Positions 16,467 through 24,709 of a stretch of 64,000 bases of DNA are shown in pieces. Position 1 is the first letter of the stretch. Each line of letters starts with the position of its first letter. Under the pieces are notes generated by a model. The model was given only the letters and a program-made list of their open reading frames with translations, ran no database searches and was not told the DNA's origin. The position numbers and the translations under genes were made by a program. Source of the DNA: Paraeggerthella hominis (GTDB lineage: Bacteria; Actinomycetota; Coriobacteriia; Coriobacteriales; Eggerthellaceae); the NCBI RefSeq assembly GCF_021044775.1, contig NZ_JAJNOQ010000001.1, positions 124,001 through 188,000 of the forward strand. Reading direction: 5' to 3'.

Positions 16467-17672
16467 TTATCTTTCCCGGTTGACCGCACGCTGTGCGCGC
16501 AGCTTTCCGACAGCTGATTCTATCTGCTCGAGGGCGCGTTCGAGGGTGGCGCGCGGGCAGGCTATGTTCACGCGCTCGAACTGCCCCGAACATGGTCCGA
16601 ACATGCTGCCGGAATCAAGCCACACGCGCGCGTCGTCCACCATGAGCTTTTCAAGCCGCGCGTCGTCCAGGCCCAAGCCCGAGCAATCGAGCCATGCAAG
16701 ATACGTGCCCTGCGGCTCGACCAACGCGATCTCAGGCATCCGTTCGCGCAGGAACTCCCTTAAAAAGCTCAGGTTCTGCGCCAGGTAGTCCTTCAACTCG
16801 TCCAGCCAAGGGCCGCCGTGAGTGTAGCACGAACGGCATGCTTCCAGCGAGAACGGACTTGCTCCGAAGTAGCCGATCCGCTCCAAAACCTTGCGATACC
16901 GTGCGCGCAGCTCCTCGTTCGGGATGACGATGTTCGCTATCTGCAGCCCGGCGATGTTGAATGTCTTGCTCGGCGCCGTGCATACTACGCAGCGTTCGGC
17001 GAACGAAGGATCCACCGTAGGGAACACGTGATGGCGATGCCCCGGATAGGTGAAGTCGGCGTGGATCTCGTCCGAGATGACCAGCACGTCGTGCGCGCGG
17101 CAGATGCGCCCGATCCGCTCCAGCTCGTCGTGCGTCCATACCCGGCCGACCGGGTTGTGGGGACTGCATAAAATGAACGCCTTCACCCGAGAGGACGCGA
17201 TCTTCTTCTCGAAATCATCGAAGTCTATTCGGTATCGCCCCTGCTCGTAGACAAGCGGGCTGTCAACAAGCTTGCGTCCGTTCGATTCGATGAGCTGCGC
17301 GAACGGGTAGTAAACGGGCTGCTGAATCAGCACGGCATCGCCTGGATCGGTGAACGCCTGCAGGGCGATTCCCAGCGCGAACACCACGCCGGGAGTTTGC
17401 GTGAGCCACGAGCGCTCCACGGTCCAGTCGAAACGATCCGAGTACCAGGCCAGAACCGATTCGTAGTACGCGGCTCCTGCGAACCCGTAGCCGAACACGC
17501 CGTGGTTCACGGCTGTGCGCATATCGTCAAGCACCTCATCGGGCAGCGCGAAGTCCATATCGGCGACCCAGAGCGGCAGCAGATCGTCGCGCCCTTTGAG
17601 TTGCGGTCCGCAATCCCATTTCTCGCTATTGGTTCCGCGTCGCTCGATCACTCGATCGAAGTCGTACGTCAT
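16467..17672 (-). CDS. MalY/PatB-type PLP-dependent cystathionine beta-lyase
   Basis: A 401-residue fold-type I aminotransferase-like enzyme. The N-terminal TYDFDRVIERRGTNSEKWD segment, PLWVADMDF and the pyridoxal lysine in APSKTFNIAG place it in the MalY/PatB group, which cleaves cystathionine or cysteine to pyruvate, ammonia and a thiol. SPHNPVGRVW is the usual cofactor-binding asparagine region. Length is normal. It lies 9 bases downstream of menA on the same strand. Some members are true aminotransferases, so the substrate is open. Confidence 0.85.
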   Translation of the reverse strand: MTYDFDRVIERRGTNSEKWDCGPQLKGRDDLLPLWVADMDFALPDEVLDDMRTAVNHGVFGYGFAGAAYYESVLAWYSDRFDWTVERSWLTQTPGVVFALGIALQAFTDPGDAVLIQQPVYYPFAQLIESNGRKLVDSPLVYEQGRYRIDFDDFEKKIASSRVKAFILCSPHNPVGRVWTHDELERIGRICRAHDVLVISDEIHADFTYPGHRHHVFPTVDPSFAERCVVCTAPSKTFNIAGLQIANIVIPNEELRARYRKVLERIGYFGASPFSLEACRSCYTHGGPWLDELKDYLAQNLSFLREFLRERMPEIALVEPQGTYLAWLDCSGLGLDDARLEKLMVDDARVWLDSGSMFGPCSGQFERVNIACPRATLERALEQIESAVGKLRAQRAVNRER

Positions 17673-17681
17673 GGCAGCCTC

Positions 17682-18656
17682 CTACACGAACAGGGAAAAG
17701 CCGCTTGCGAACAACGCCGCCGCGTAAAACGCGCCCAACGCGATGTTCAAGCTGCATACCTGCGCCATGGCGCCTATGCGCGACGCAGGCGCGAGCGGGT
17801 TGGCTATGAGCGCTTTCACCAGCGGATACGACGCAAGCAGCATGAACGGAACCACGATGACGCCGCTCGTGAAGAACAGGGCCACCAGCGCTACGATCGA
17901 GATCATCCAAGCCGCCACCACGCTGTGGTACAGCTTGCGCGCGCGGTCGCGTCCCAGCAGCACCGACAGAGTGCGACGTCCCGATTCGACGTCCTTTTCG
18001 ATATCGCACGTGTTGTTCGTGAACATGATCAGCCCAACGCCCAGCACGGTGGGCACCGCCCACAGCAGCGCGCGCAGGTCGAACGCTCCGGTCAATGCTT
18101 GGTAGCAGGCAAGGGGAATGAGCCCGCCCATGACGAACCCGCTGACAAGCTCGCCAATGGGCAGGTAGGAGATGGGCGTTTTCCCCGCGGAATACAAAAC
18201 CACGATGATCGCGCCGACGACGCCCAGAGCCAACGGAATCCATCCGGCCTGCCAGATAACGTAAACGCCCAGTCCGAACGCCGCCACCAGAAACCCGACG
18301 GCAAGCCCGAGCGCTGCGCGCGGATTCACGTTGTTGTACACCAGTACGGCATCGGTCGGATCCACGTTGTCGTCGGCCGAGTCTGCGCCTTTCACGTAAT
18401 CGTAGTAGTCGTTGAACGTGTTGACCGAGGCTTGCATCAGCACGCAGATGACCAGCAGCACGCATGCCATCACGGCGGAAACGGCTCCCGTTGTGGCAGC
18501 GGCCGCTGCGGTTGCCACCAGTACGGGCAGAATGGCCGCCGGCCACGTATGAGGAGCCGCTAGCTGCACCGCCATGCGCAGCGTAAACCTTCCGTATGCG
18601 CGCTTCGTTTCCGCGTCCCTTTCGTCAGCCGTCCTTGCGGGCGCTTCTGCGCTCAT
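17682..18656 (-). CDS. menA: 1,4-dihydroxy-2-naphthoate polyprenyltransferase (UbiA family)
   Basis: A 324-residue membrane prenyltransferase with about nine helices. The two aspartate-rich motifs are visible: NTFNDYYDYVKG near residue 80 and NNTCDIEKDVESGRR near residue 220. The first matches MenA proteins (NxxxDYYD), so the enzyme probably attaches the isoprenoid tail in menaquinone synthesis, fitting an anaerobically respiring actinomycete. The N-terminal ~25 residues are polar. Its start lies inside the end of the upstream hydrolase gene (32-base overlap), which indicates co-translation. Confidence 0.85.
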   Translation of the reverse strand: MSAEAPARTADERDAETKRAYGRFTLRMAVQLAAPHTWPAAILPVLVATAAAAATTGAVSAVMACVLLVICVLMQASVNTFNDYYDYVKGADSADDNVDPTDAVLVYNNVNPRAALGLAVGFLVAAFGLGVYVIWQAGWIPLALGVVGAIIVVLYSAGKTPISYLPIGELVSGFVMGGLIPLACYQALTGAFDLRALLWAVPTVLGVGLIMFTNNTCDIEKDVESGRRTLSVLLGRDRARKLYHSVVAAWMISIVALVALFFTSGVIVVPFMLLASYPLVKALIANPLAPASRIGAMAQVCSLNIALGAFYAAALFASGFSLFV

Positions 18657-19890
18657 GCTTCGCTTCCTTCCTCGTCTTCATTGTTGCGTACGCTTCGCGA
18701 CGACGCGGTAGCCACATGGGCGGCGACGACTTGAAGCGCTTGATGGCTTCTTCCTTCAGCACGCTGCCCAATCCTCCCAGCGTCTTCCAGATGAAACTCT
18801 TGGTTTCCGCGTTCAGCTTGGATCCCGATCCCAAAAGCTGCCGGGTGTTCGCGAACAGGTTTTCCTGGAACTCGGCCCAAGTGTTCGCCTCGGTCGAGGC
18901 GAACAAGTCGTAGATCGAATCGATGAACCGCTCGCGCTCGGACGCGTTCCTGCTGCGCAGCCATGCGTCGAGCGTTTCGTCGAAGAACACGGCCGATGCG
19001 TTGAGCTCGTCCTGGTACAGGAAGTCCGATCCTTCGGTCTGCCAGGTGAACGGCTCATGCTGAAACACCGAAAGCGCTGATGATCTTACCACGCGGTAGT
19101 CGGCGCGCCGTTCCAATATCATGCCGAACGCGGAAGATTCGGGGACGCTCTTGTGCAGAAGCGAGCAGAACGTCGGATCGTCGATGCGCGGGGAGGGATC
19201 GTCCAAAAACGACGGGCCGTCGTGGTTGAACACGCCTTCAAGGCGCGAGAACGTGCCGTCGTCTGCAACCAGAGCCGCGTACTCGGCAAGGTTTCCGCCC
19301 TTCGAGTGGCCGCCAACCAGAAGCGGGCACGCGCAGGCCGACGCCACGCCCGAAAGATAGGCAGCCGCCGTGCACTGCGACGGGATGACGTCTTTGAAGC
19401 ACAGGTTGAAGTCTTCTTTCCAACCGGCGAAGCTGCCGTCCGTGCCTCGAAACGCCAGGTAAGCACGCTCTCCCTCAATGGCGGGGAAGAACAAGGTTAC
19501 GGCGCTGAACTGCTTCTCAACCACCTCGGATCGTTCGTTGGCGTAGAAGGATACCCGCACGTCGCGCAAACGACGGCTCGCCATTGCCACGTGCAAAAAA
19601 GCCACGGTGTCCCGCGCATCCTCCATCCAGCTGTGCGCGGTAAGGGCCTCCCAGTCCGACAAGGCCAAAACGTCGTGCAAGTGCACGCGCCGGGGGCCGC
19701 TTGCGTCGAGCAGCGCCTCCCAGGGGGCGGCGATCGAGCCGTCCGAGCGCAAGGCGTCAGCCTGGTCGCGTCCGGCTTCTTCGTAGTTGAGGTAAGCCAG
19801 GGTCGAGAATACGAGGGAGTCCACCGGGTTGAACGGTAATTCGGAGAAAGTCCGCTGCTCTTCTGCTATATACGATACGATATTGCGCAT
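18625..19890 (-). CDS. DUF2974 (Mbeg1-like) alpha/beta-hydrolase
   Basis: A 421-residue protein beginning MRNIVSYIAEEQRTF, typical of the Mbeg1-like DUF2974 family of putative lipases. The nucleophile elbow GGHSKGGNLAEYAA is present near residue 200, and a histidine-rich C-terminal part could supply the acid and base. It has no signal peptide. The ATG at 19890 is chosen because residues upstream in the open frame do not resemble the family. Substrate unknown; it overlaps menA by 32 bases and faces the thioesterase gene divergently. Confidence 0.8.
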   Translation of the reverse strand: MRNIVSYIAEEQRTFSELPFNPVDSLVFSTLAYLNYEEAGRDQADALRSDGSIAAPWEALLDASGPRRVHLHDVLALSDWEALTAHSWMEDARDTVAFLHVAMASRRLRDVRVSFYANERSEVVEKQFSAVTLFFPAIEGERAYLAFRGTDGSFAGWKEDFNLCFKDVIPSQCTAAAYLSGVASACACPLLVGGHSKGGNLAEYAALVADDGTFSRLEGVFNHDGPSFLDDPSPRIDDPTFCSLLHKSVPESSAFGMILERRADYRVVRSSALSVFQHEPFTWQTEGSDFLYQDELNASAVFFDETLDAWLRSRNASERERFIDSIYDLFASTEANTWAEFQENLFANTRQLLGSGSKLNAETKSFIWKTLGGLGSVLKEEAIKRFKSSPPMWLPRRREAYATMKTRKEAKHERRSARKDG

Positions 19891-19931
19891 ACTCACATTG
19901 TAGCCGATTGCGAAAGGCAGGGCCGCCACCC

Positions 19932-20378
19932 ATGCGCGTCTGCACGCCAATAACCATACGCTATGCTGAAACCGACATGATGGGCATCGTCTATCATGCA
20001 AACTACCTGCTGTACTTCGAAGATGCGCGCACCTCGTTTCTGGAGGCGATCGGATTTCCGTACGCGCGCATCGAAGAGGCAGGCTACCTTTCTCCCGTCA
20101 CGCATTTCGAATGCGACTACGGCATGCCCTTGCGCTACGGGGACACGGCCATCGTGCGCACGCGCGTCGTGCTGTCGCGGCCGACGAAGACCGTGTACGC
20201 CTACGAGGTGTTCAGGGAAGGGCAGGACATGGAAACGGAGAAGCCGTGCTGCACGGGGCGCAGCACCCATTGCCTGGTCGATGCGACTACGTTCAAGCCC
20301 GTTAGCATCAAGCGCGTCATGCCCGACCTGCTTGCCTGCTACGAAGAAGTGCTCGAGCCCGAGGAGGCCGCTCGATGA
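19932..20378 (+). CDS. Acyl-CoA thioesterase, 4HBT hotdog family
   Basis: A 148-residue single hotdog-domain protein of the YbgC/4-hydroxybenzoyl-CoA thioesterase type. The active-site segment YAETDMMGIVYHANYLLYFEDAR contains the conserved aspartate and the YHANYL motif. It should hydrolyse short-chain or aromatic acyl-CoAs. The next gene overlaps its stop by ATGA. In some bacteria a MenI-like thioesterase of this fold acts in menaquinone synthesis; the divergent menA makes that possible but unproven. Confidence 0.85.
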   Translation: MRVCTPITIRYAETDMMGIVYHANYLLYFEDARTSFLEAIGFPYARIEEAGYLSPVTHFECDYGMPLRYGDTAIVRTRVVLSRPTKTVYAYEVFREGQDMETEKPCCTGRSTHCLVDATTFKPVSIKRVMPDLLACYEEVLEPEEAAR

Positions 20379-20851
20379 GTGCGCCGTACCGCATCCTATT
20401 CGTGTGCCATGGCAACATCTGTCGCTCTACCATGGCGGAGTTCGTCATGAAGGACCTGGTTGCCAAGCGCGGTTTGGCCGATGCGTTCGTCATCGAGTCG
20501 GCGGCCACCCACGATGACGAGATAGGAAGCCCCGTGCATTCGGGAACGCGCGCCGTGCTCGCGGCGCAAGGGATCGACTGCGCTGGCAAGAGGGCGCGAC
20601 GCCTCAAGCGGGCAGACGCGGGGGAGTGGGACCTGTTTGTGGGCATGGACGAGGCGAATATGCGCGACATGCGTCGTCAACTGGGTCGGGAGGCCGAAGG
20701 CCGCTGCATTAAGCTGCTCGAATTTGCAGACACGGATCGCGATGTGGCCGACCCGTGGTACACGGGCGACTTCGAAACCACGTACGACGACGTGCTGGCC
20801 GGTTGCACGGGCCTGCTGGCCTGGCTGAACACCGGAGGAAGGCGAGGGTAG
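20375..20851 (+). CDS. Low-molecular-weight protein tyrosine phosphatase
   Basis: A 158-residue enzyme with the P-loop C11-HGNIC-R17-S and the general-acid loop D126-P-W. Length and motifs match the arsenate-reductase-like LMW-PTP family that dephosphorylates phosphotyrosine. It is translationally coupled to the thioesterase by an ATGA overlap, and a strong terminator follows. No tyrosine kinase is nearby. Confidence 0.9.
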   Translation: MSAPYRILFVCHGNICRSTMAEFVMKDLVAKRGLADAFVIESAATHDDEIGSPVHSGTRAVLAAQGIDCAGKRARRLKRADAGEWDLFVGMDEANMRDMRRQLGREAEGRCIKLLEFADTDRDVADPWYTGDFETTYDDVLAGCTGLLAWLNTGGRRG

Positions 20852-20878
20852 CTTCGGAAGCGCTCGTCGTGCATTGAC

Positions 20879-20920
20879 GAAGGCGCCCTCCTGTCGCTTT
20901 TTGCGCAGGAGGGCGCCTTC
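20879..20920 (+). terminator. Rho-independent terminator after the phosphatase gene
   Basis: A perfect 15-bp stem (GAAGGCGCCCTCCTG with CAGGAGGGCGCCTTC) around a 12-base loop, followed by ATTTCG, 27 bases after the stop codon. Confidence 0.85.
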
Positions 20921-21135
20921 ATTTCGTTGCGAGGCGAAGTTCGGTATATTCCGTGGTGATATTGCGGTCGTGCGCACGTGCGCGAAAATTAATCGGTGAA
21001 CGGTAGGTGCGATAATCCTGCATGAAATAAGAGCAACGCACCCGTTTTTTGCATGCCAGCTTTCAGCCTTCCAGATTTTGCGGCGAACGGTCGGACGGGC
21101 CCGGTAGGGCTGCGGGGAAATCTGCCGAAAAGGGA
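20921..21135. other. Intergenic spacer without a recognised gene
   Basis: About 215 bases between the phosphatase terminator and the RidA promoter. Open frames here are short or shadows; no RNA gene was recognised. A G/C-alternating stretch (GTGCGCACGTGCGCG near 20970) and a T6 run near 21045 are the only features noticed. Confidence 0.5.
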
Positions 21136-21163
21136 TTTGTGCACCTGCACAAATAGGTATAAT
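21136..21163 (+). promoter_or_regulatory. Promoter with palindromic operator for the triple RidA gene
   Basis: TATAAT at 21158-21163 with TTTGTG at 21136-21141 (16-base spacer) forms a plausible promoter. The palindrome TGTGCA-CC-TGCACA (21138-21151) lies across the -35 and spacer, an ideal place for a repressor. A ~110-base leader and a strong AAAGGAGGG site (around 21263-21271) follow. The regulator is unknown. Confidence 0.6.
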
Positions 21164-21276
21164 GCAGCCCTCCCAAAAAGACTAGGAGCGTCCTTCGGGC
21201 GGTCCGCCTCGGGAACAGGGCCCATGCGGTCCGATCGTAAGCATCGTAAGCGAGACACTCTAAAAGGAGGGTACTA

Positions 21277-22545
21277 ATGAGCGGCGATAACGTAGTACTG
21301 GCAAGGAACACGGAAGATGCCCCGGTGAGCGATCTGTACTCGCAGACCGTGGCTTTCTCGCACTACAACAACCTTTCGGCTCAGCTGCCGATCGATCCCG
21401 CCACCGGCGAGTTGGTGCCCGGCGGCATCACGGAGCAGGCCGTGCAGTGCTTCGAGAACATCGAGACGATCATCGACAGCATCGATCACGTCATGAACGA
21501 TGTCATCCGCATCACCATCTTCGTCAAGGACATCCAGGACATGGACGCCGTCGACGAGGTGCAGAAGGTGTTCTTCCCGACCTACGTGCCCACCCGCACG
21601 GTCGTCGCCGTTGACGCTCTGCCCATGGACGCCCTGATCCAGGTCGAGGCCTTGATCTCCAACGGCGAAGGCACCATCCCCAACGCTCCGCAGGCCGGCG
21701 ACATCCTGAAGTACACGAACAACACGCACAACGCTCCGCTGGACGTCATGTCCACGCAGTCCGTGGCTTTCTCGCACTACAACAACATCTCCGCCCAGCT
21801 GCCCATCGACCCCAAGTCGAACCAGATCGTGGTCGGCGGCGTGCGCGAGCAGACCGCGCAGTGCCTGAAGAACATCAAGGCCGTGCTCGAGAGCATCGAC
21901 GTGCCCTTCGACGACATCGTCAAGGTGAACGTGTTCCTCAAGGACCTCGCCGACACGGATGCCATGAACGAGGCGTACACGCGCTTCTTCCCGGATTCGG
22001 GCATCGCTCGCGCGGTCGCCTACATGCCGGCTCGCACGGTGGTCGAGGTTGCCGGCCTTCCCATGCATGCGCTCGTGCAGATCGAAGCCGTGGTTTCCCA
22101 TGGCGACGGCACGCCCCCGCAGCTGGTTGAGGACCGTCACGGGCTCATCCTCGAGGCTAACAACACGGACGCCGCGCCGAAGTGCAAGCTCTCCACGCAG
22201 ACCGTTGCCTTCTCGCACTACAACAACATCTCTGCTCAGCTGGGTATCGACCCCGCCACGGGCGCCATGGTTGCTGGCGGCGTCAAGGAGCAGGCCGAGC
22301 AGTGCTTCAAGAACATCAAGGCCATCATCGAGTGCGTCGACCATGTGATGGAGGACGCCGTCAAGGTGAACATCTTCCTGAAGAACATCGACGACCTTGA
22401 TGCGGTGAACGAAGTGTACGCGACGTTCTTCCCGGGCGGCACCCCTGCTCGCCGCGTCGTGGGCGCCTCCGCTCTGCCCATGGACGCCCTGGTGCAGATC
22501 GACGCCATCTTCGGCAACGCCGAGGGCACCCCTCCGGTGGCGTAA
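21277..22545 (+). CDS. Triple RidA/YjgF-domain fusion protein
   Basis: A 422-residue protein made of three RidA (YjgF/YER057c/UK114) domains at about residues 9-132, 148-278 and 294-420. Single RidA proteins (~128 residues) form trimers that hydrolyse reactive enamine/imine intermediates; here one chain could form the whole trimer. The key arginine after Px is present in each (R107, R253, R392). The glutamate of the LPxxALxQ(I/V)E motif is kept in domains 1 and 2 (E124, E270) but is D409 in domain 3, and the N-terminal tyrosine equivalent is Y21 in domain 1 but serine in domains 2 and 3. The repeats are also similar at the DNA level, suggesting internal duplication. It has its own promoter and a very strong ribosome site, so expression may be high. 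Confidence 0.93.
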   Translation: MSGDNVVLARNTEDAPVSDLYSQTVAFSHYNNLSAQLPIDPATGELVPGGITEQAVQCFENIETIIDSIDHVMNDVIRITIFVKDIQDMDAVDEVQKVFFPTYVPTRTVVAVDALPMDALIQVEALISNGEGTIPNAPQAGDILKYTNNTHNAPLDVMSTQSVAFSHYNNISAQLPIDPKSNQIVVGGVREQTAQCLKNIKAVLESIDVPFDDIVKVNVFLKDLADTDAMNEAYTRFFPDSGIARAVAYMPARTVVEVAGLPMHALVQIEAVVSHGDGTPPQLVEDRHGLILEANNTDAAPKCKLSTQTVAFSHYNNISAQLGIDPATGAMVAGGVKEQAEQCFKNIKAIIECVDHVMEDAVKVNIFLKNIDDLDAVNEVYATFFPGGTPARRVVGASALPMDALVQIDAIFGNAEGTPPVA

Positions 22546-22991
22546 GCTTCCAGCAGGAGTCGATCAACCTGATATAGAAGGAGCTGTTGAAGCTCCTTGG
22601 CAAGAAAGCGAGGCCGACGCGGTCTCGCTTTCGCCGTTTCGGGGCCGTATGCCGGGATTCCGATGCTCGATCGACGTCGGTACGGCTTAGACGGAGGTTT
22701 CGCTTGTTGGATCTCGTATGTTCAATGGGCCGCAGCGGCTGTGCGGGTCGCGCGCCGGCAGCCGTTCGCCGATTGGGCGTATTCCGAACGCCCTGCGGAT
22801 CGGGTGTCCGTTTTCGCATAATCGAAAGTGTTTTACTAGGTTATATGCATGTTCTCGTTGCTCCTTTCCGGAAACGATGGCTCGCGACGTAAACGATGCG
22901 TTTGCCGCTTATCGGAAAAGGAAGGGCAAGCATCAAGACACCGAACCTCGTTCGCTATACTGCGTGCTTTCCCCCAAGACGAGGAGGATCC
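22546..22991 (+). other. 446-bp spacer with two hairpins between RidA and MFS genes
   Basis: No gene is supported. Two stem-loops follow the RidA stop: AAGGAGCT/AGCTCCTT (22578-22598, five-base loop) and GAAAGCGAG/CTCGCTTTC (22604-22632), together a probable transcript end, though without a long T tract. TATACT at 22956-22961 is a candidate -10 for the MFS gene with no clear -35. A GAGGAGG site precedes ATG 22992. Confidence 0.5.
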
Positions 22992-24281
22992 ATGCAACGA
23001 TCGAAGACTCAAAGCAGAGCGAACGTCGTCCTGATAGCAGGGGTTTTGTTCAACCTCTCCATCAGCTTGTTGTATTCGTGGAGCGTTATCAAATCAGGGC
23101 TGACCGCCGCGCCTGACGCAGGCGGGTTCGGCTGGTCGAGCGCGCAGGCGGGACTGCCGTACACCATCGCCATCGTGTTCTTCGCGCTTGGATTGCTGGG
23201 CGGCGGCATCGTGCAGGACAGGATAGGACCTCGTAAGGTCATCACGGCGGGCGGCTTGCTGGCCGGCTTGGGCATGGTGCTTTCTTCGTTCGCGGGGCAG
23301 AGCGTGCTCGGGGTGTGCCTCACGTACGGAGTCCTTACCGGGACGGGCATCGGACTGGGCTACGGCTGCGTTACTCCGTGCGCTTTGAAGTGGTTCGATC
23401 CCTCCAAGAAAGGCCTTGTCGCCGGGCTCGTCGTCGGCGGTTTCGGGCTGGCGGCCGTCTACCTTGCACCAGCTACGCAGATGCTGATCGAGGGCTTCGG
23501 CATTTCGCAGACGTTCCTGATCCTAGGCGTTGTCACGATTGCCGTAAGCGTGCCCATCGCCCAGCTTATCAAGAACCCCGAAACCGACTACGTTCCCGCT
23601 TCATCCTCCGTTCGTAAAGCGGGGAAGGCATCCGTCGAGCGGACCCCGGATCGTACGTGGCGTCAAATGGTTCGAACCAAGGAGTTCTACCTGCTGTTCG
23701 CGTTGTTCGCGCTGTCGTCTTCGGTGGGTCTCATGATCATCGGCAACCTTTCGAAGATCGCGACCATCCAGGATCCTGCGAGCGCCGCAGGCTACGCAGC
23801 CTTGCTCGTTTCTCTTCTGGCCCTGTTCAATACGGGCGGTCGTGTTGTGGGCGGCATCCTGTCGGACAAGATCGGGCGCATCAACACCCTTGTTCTAGTG
23901 TTCGCCATCCAGTGCCTCAACATGTGCTTGTTCGCGCTGTACGGAAACTTCGCGCTGCTGACGCTGGGGGCGCTGTTCGTTGGATTCTCGTACGGAACGC
24001 TCTTGAGCGTGTTTCCCTCGATGACAGCGGATCTGTACGGTTTGAGGAACTACGGGACGAACTACGGCATTCTTTATCTTGCCTGGGGGCTTTCGGGCGT
24101 GCTGGCGCCGGTCATGGCCGATGTGGTGTTCGACATCACGGGCACGTTCGATACAGCCTATCTGATATGCGCCGCAATCCTGGCGCTGTGCATCCTGCTC
24201 GGCGTGGTCTTGAAGCGCCAGCTTAACGCTGCGAGCGGGAAAGCGGCGAATCTCGATCGCGGGGAATCGCCTGCAAGCTAG
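22992..24281 (+). CDS. MFS transporter, oxalate/formate antiporter-like (OFA) family
   Basis: A 429-residue protein with twelve predicted helices arranged in two halves around a polar loop at about residues 200-225. The LYSWSVIKSGL start, GGGIVQDRIGPRK loop between helices 2 and 3, and LSDKIGRIN loop in the second half match the OFA branch of the major facilitator superfamily. These carry small carboxylates such as oxalate, formate or lactate, often by exchange. ATG 22992 is chosen for its GAGGAGG site; the longer frame from 22896 has no support. It is a single-gene unit ending in a strong terminator. Substrate not determinable. Confidence 0.85.
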   Translation: MQRSKTQSRANVVLIAGVLFNLSISLLYSWSVIKSGLTAAPDAGGFGWSSAQAGLPYTIAIVFFALGLLGGGIVQDRIGPRKVITAGGLLAGLGMVLSSFAGQSVLGVCLTYGVLTGTGIGLGYGCVTPCALKWFDPSKKGLVAGLVVGGFGLAAVYLAPATQMLIEGFGISQTFLILGVVTIAVSVPIAQLIKNPETDYVPASSSVRKAGKASVERTPDRTWRQMVRTKEFYLLFALFALSSSVGLMIIGNLSKIATIQDPASAAGYAALLVSLLALFNTGGRVVGGILSDKIGRINTLVLVFAIQCLNMCLFALYGNFALLTLGALFVGFSYGTLLSVFPSMTADLYGLRNYGTNYGILYLAWGLSGVLAPVMADVVFDITGTFDTAYLICAAILALCILLGVVLKRQLNAASGKAANLDRGESPAS

Positions 24282-24289
24282 CTTTTGCT

Positions 24290-24341
24290 CGTTCCGGATG
24301 TCGTACGAGCGAGATGCGACATCCGGAACGATTCCGCTTTT
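24290..24341 (+). terminator. Terminator of the MFS gene
   Basis: A perfect 14-bp stem (CGTTCCGGATGTCG at 24290-24303 with its complement at 24317-24330) and a CTTTT run ten bases later, starting 9 bases after the stop. Confidence 0.8.
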
Positions 24342-24397
24342 AAAACAACTCGTCGCGACTGCGGACGTCGAAGCGGATCCGTGCCCCCTGTTGGCAT

Positions 24398-24428
24398 GCT
24401 ATAGCTTAGAGTTACTCTAAGCTATAGC
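24398..24428. repeat. 31-bp perfect palindrome with TTAGAG core (copy C)
   Basis: GCTATAGCTTAGAGT and its reverse complement flank a single central T. The inner TTAGAGTTACTCTAA core recurs at 31288-31310, 31321-31343 and, with CAA at the centre, 33426-33460, whereas the outer bases differ. It lies between two convergent transcription units (the MFS gene and the micro-gene). Confidence 0.85.
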
Positions 24429-24449
24429 CGATAGTCGCTTCGGCAATGC

Positions 24450-24479
24450 AAAAAGCGGGCTGCTTTCGCAACCCGCTTT
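24450..24479 (-). terminator. Terminator of the micro-gene
   Basis: On the minus strand AAAGCGGG pairs with CCCGCTTT around a 12-base loop and ends in TTTTT. It starts 21 bases after the stop of the 24-codon gene at 24500, which supports that gene being a real transcription unit. Confidence 0.75.
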
Positions 24480-24499
24480 CCTTGATCGAGCTTTTTCCG

Positions 24500-24574
24500 T
24501 TATGCAAGGCGCCGAACGAGTGAAGCGCACATTACGGCCCCCATAAAGCACAACAGGCCTATGACGTATCCCAT
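24500..24574 (-). CDS. 24-residue membrane micro-protein
   Basis: A 25-codon frame starting MGYVIGLLCFMGAV and ending in Arg/Arg/Leu/Ala. The first ~19 residues would form one transmembrane helix with a positively charged C-terminus. Support is structural rather than homologous: a perfect AAGGAGG site five bases before the ATG, a promoter 38 bases further upstream (TTGCAG, 18-base spacer, TATTCT) and an intrinsic terminator just after the stop. Such single-helix proteins often modulate transporters or envelope enzymes; no function is assigned. Confidence 0.6.
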   Translation of the reverse strand: MGYVIGLLCFMGAVMCASLVRRLA

Positions 24575-24611
24575 TGCATCCTCCTTGCGTGCCCGCTAAA
24601 GCCCTAGGCGC

Positions 24612-24641
24612 AGAATACGCTTAAGGCATGGCCGTCTGCAA
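24612..24641 (-). promoter_or_regulatory. Promoter of the micro-gene
   Basis: On the minus strand TTGCAG (24641-24636) and TATTCT (24617-24612) are separated by 18 bases. Transcription would begin near 24605 and read the 24-codon gene at 24574. Confidence 0.55.
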
Positions 24642-24709
24642 CGTGAAACGCGTTCGGTTGCCAAGCGGTAGCCGAACCGTAGCGTGCATCGAGTGGCCTC
24701 AACTTGCGT

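Noticed and set aside
22587..22892. 101-codon Arg-rich open frame in the RidA-MFS spacer
   Set aside because: Composition is low-complexity Arg/Leu/Ser, it runs through two hairpins and has no ribosome site or family resemblance.
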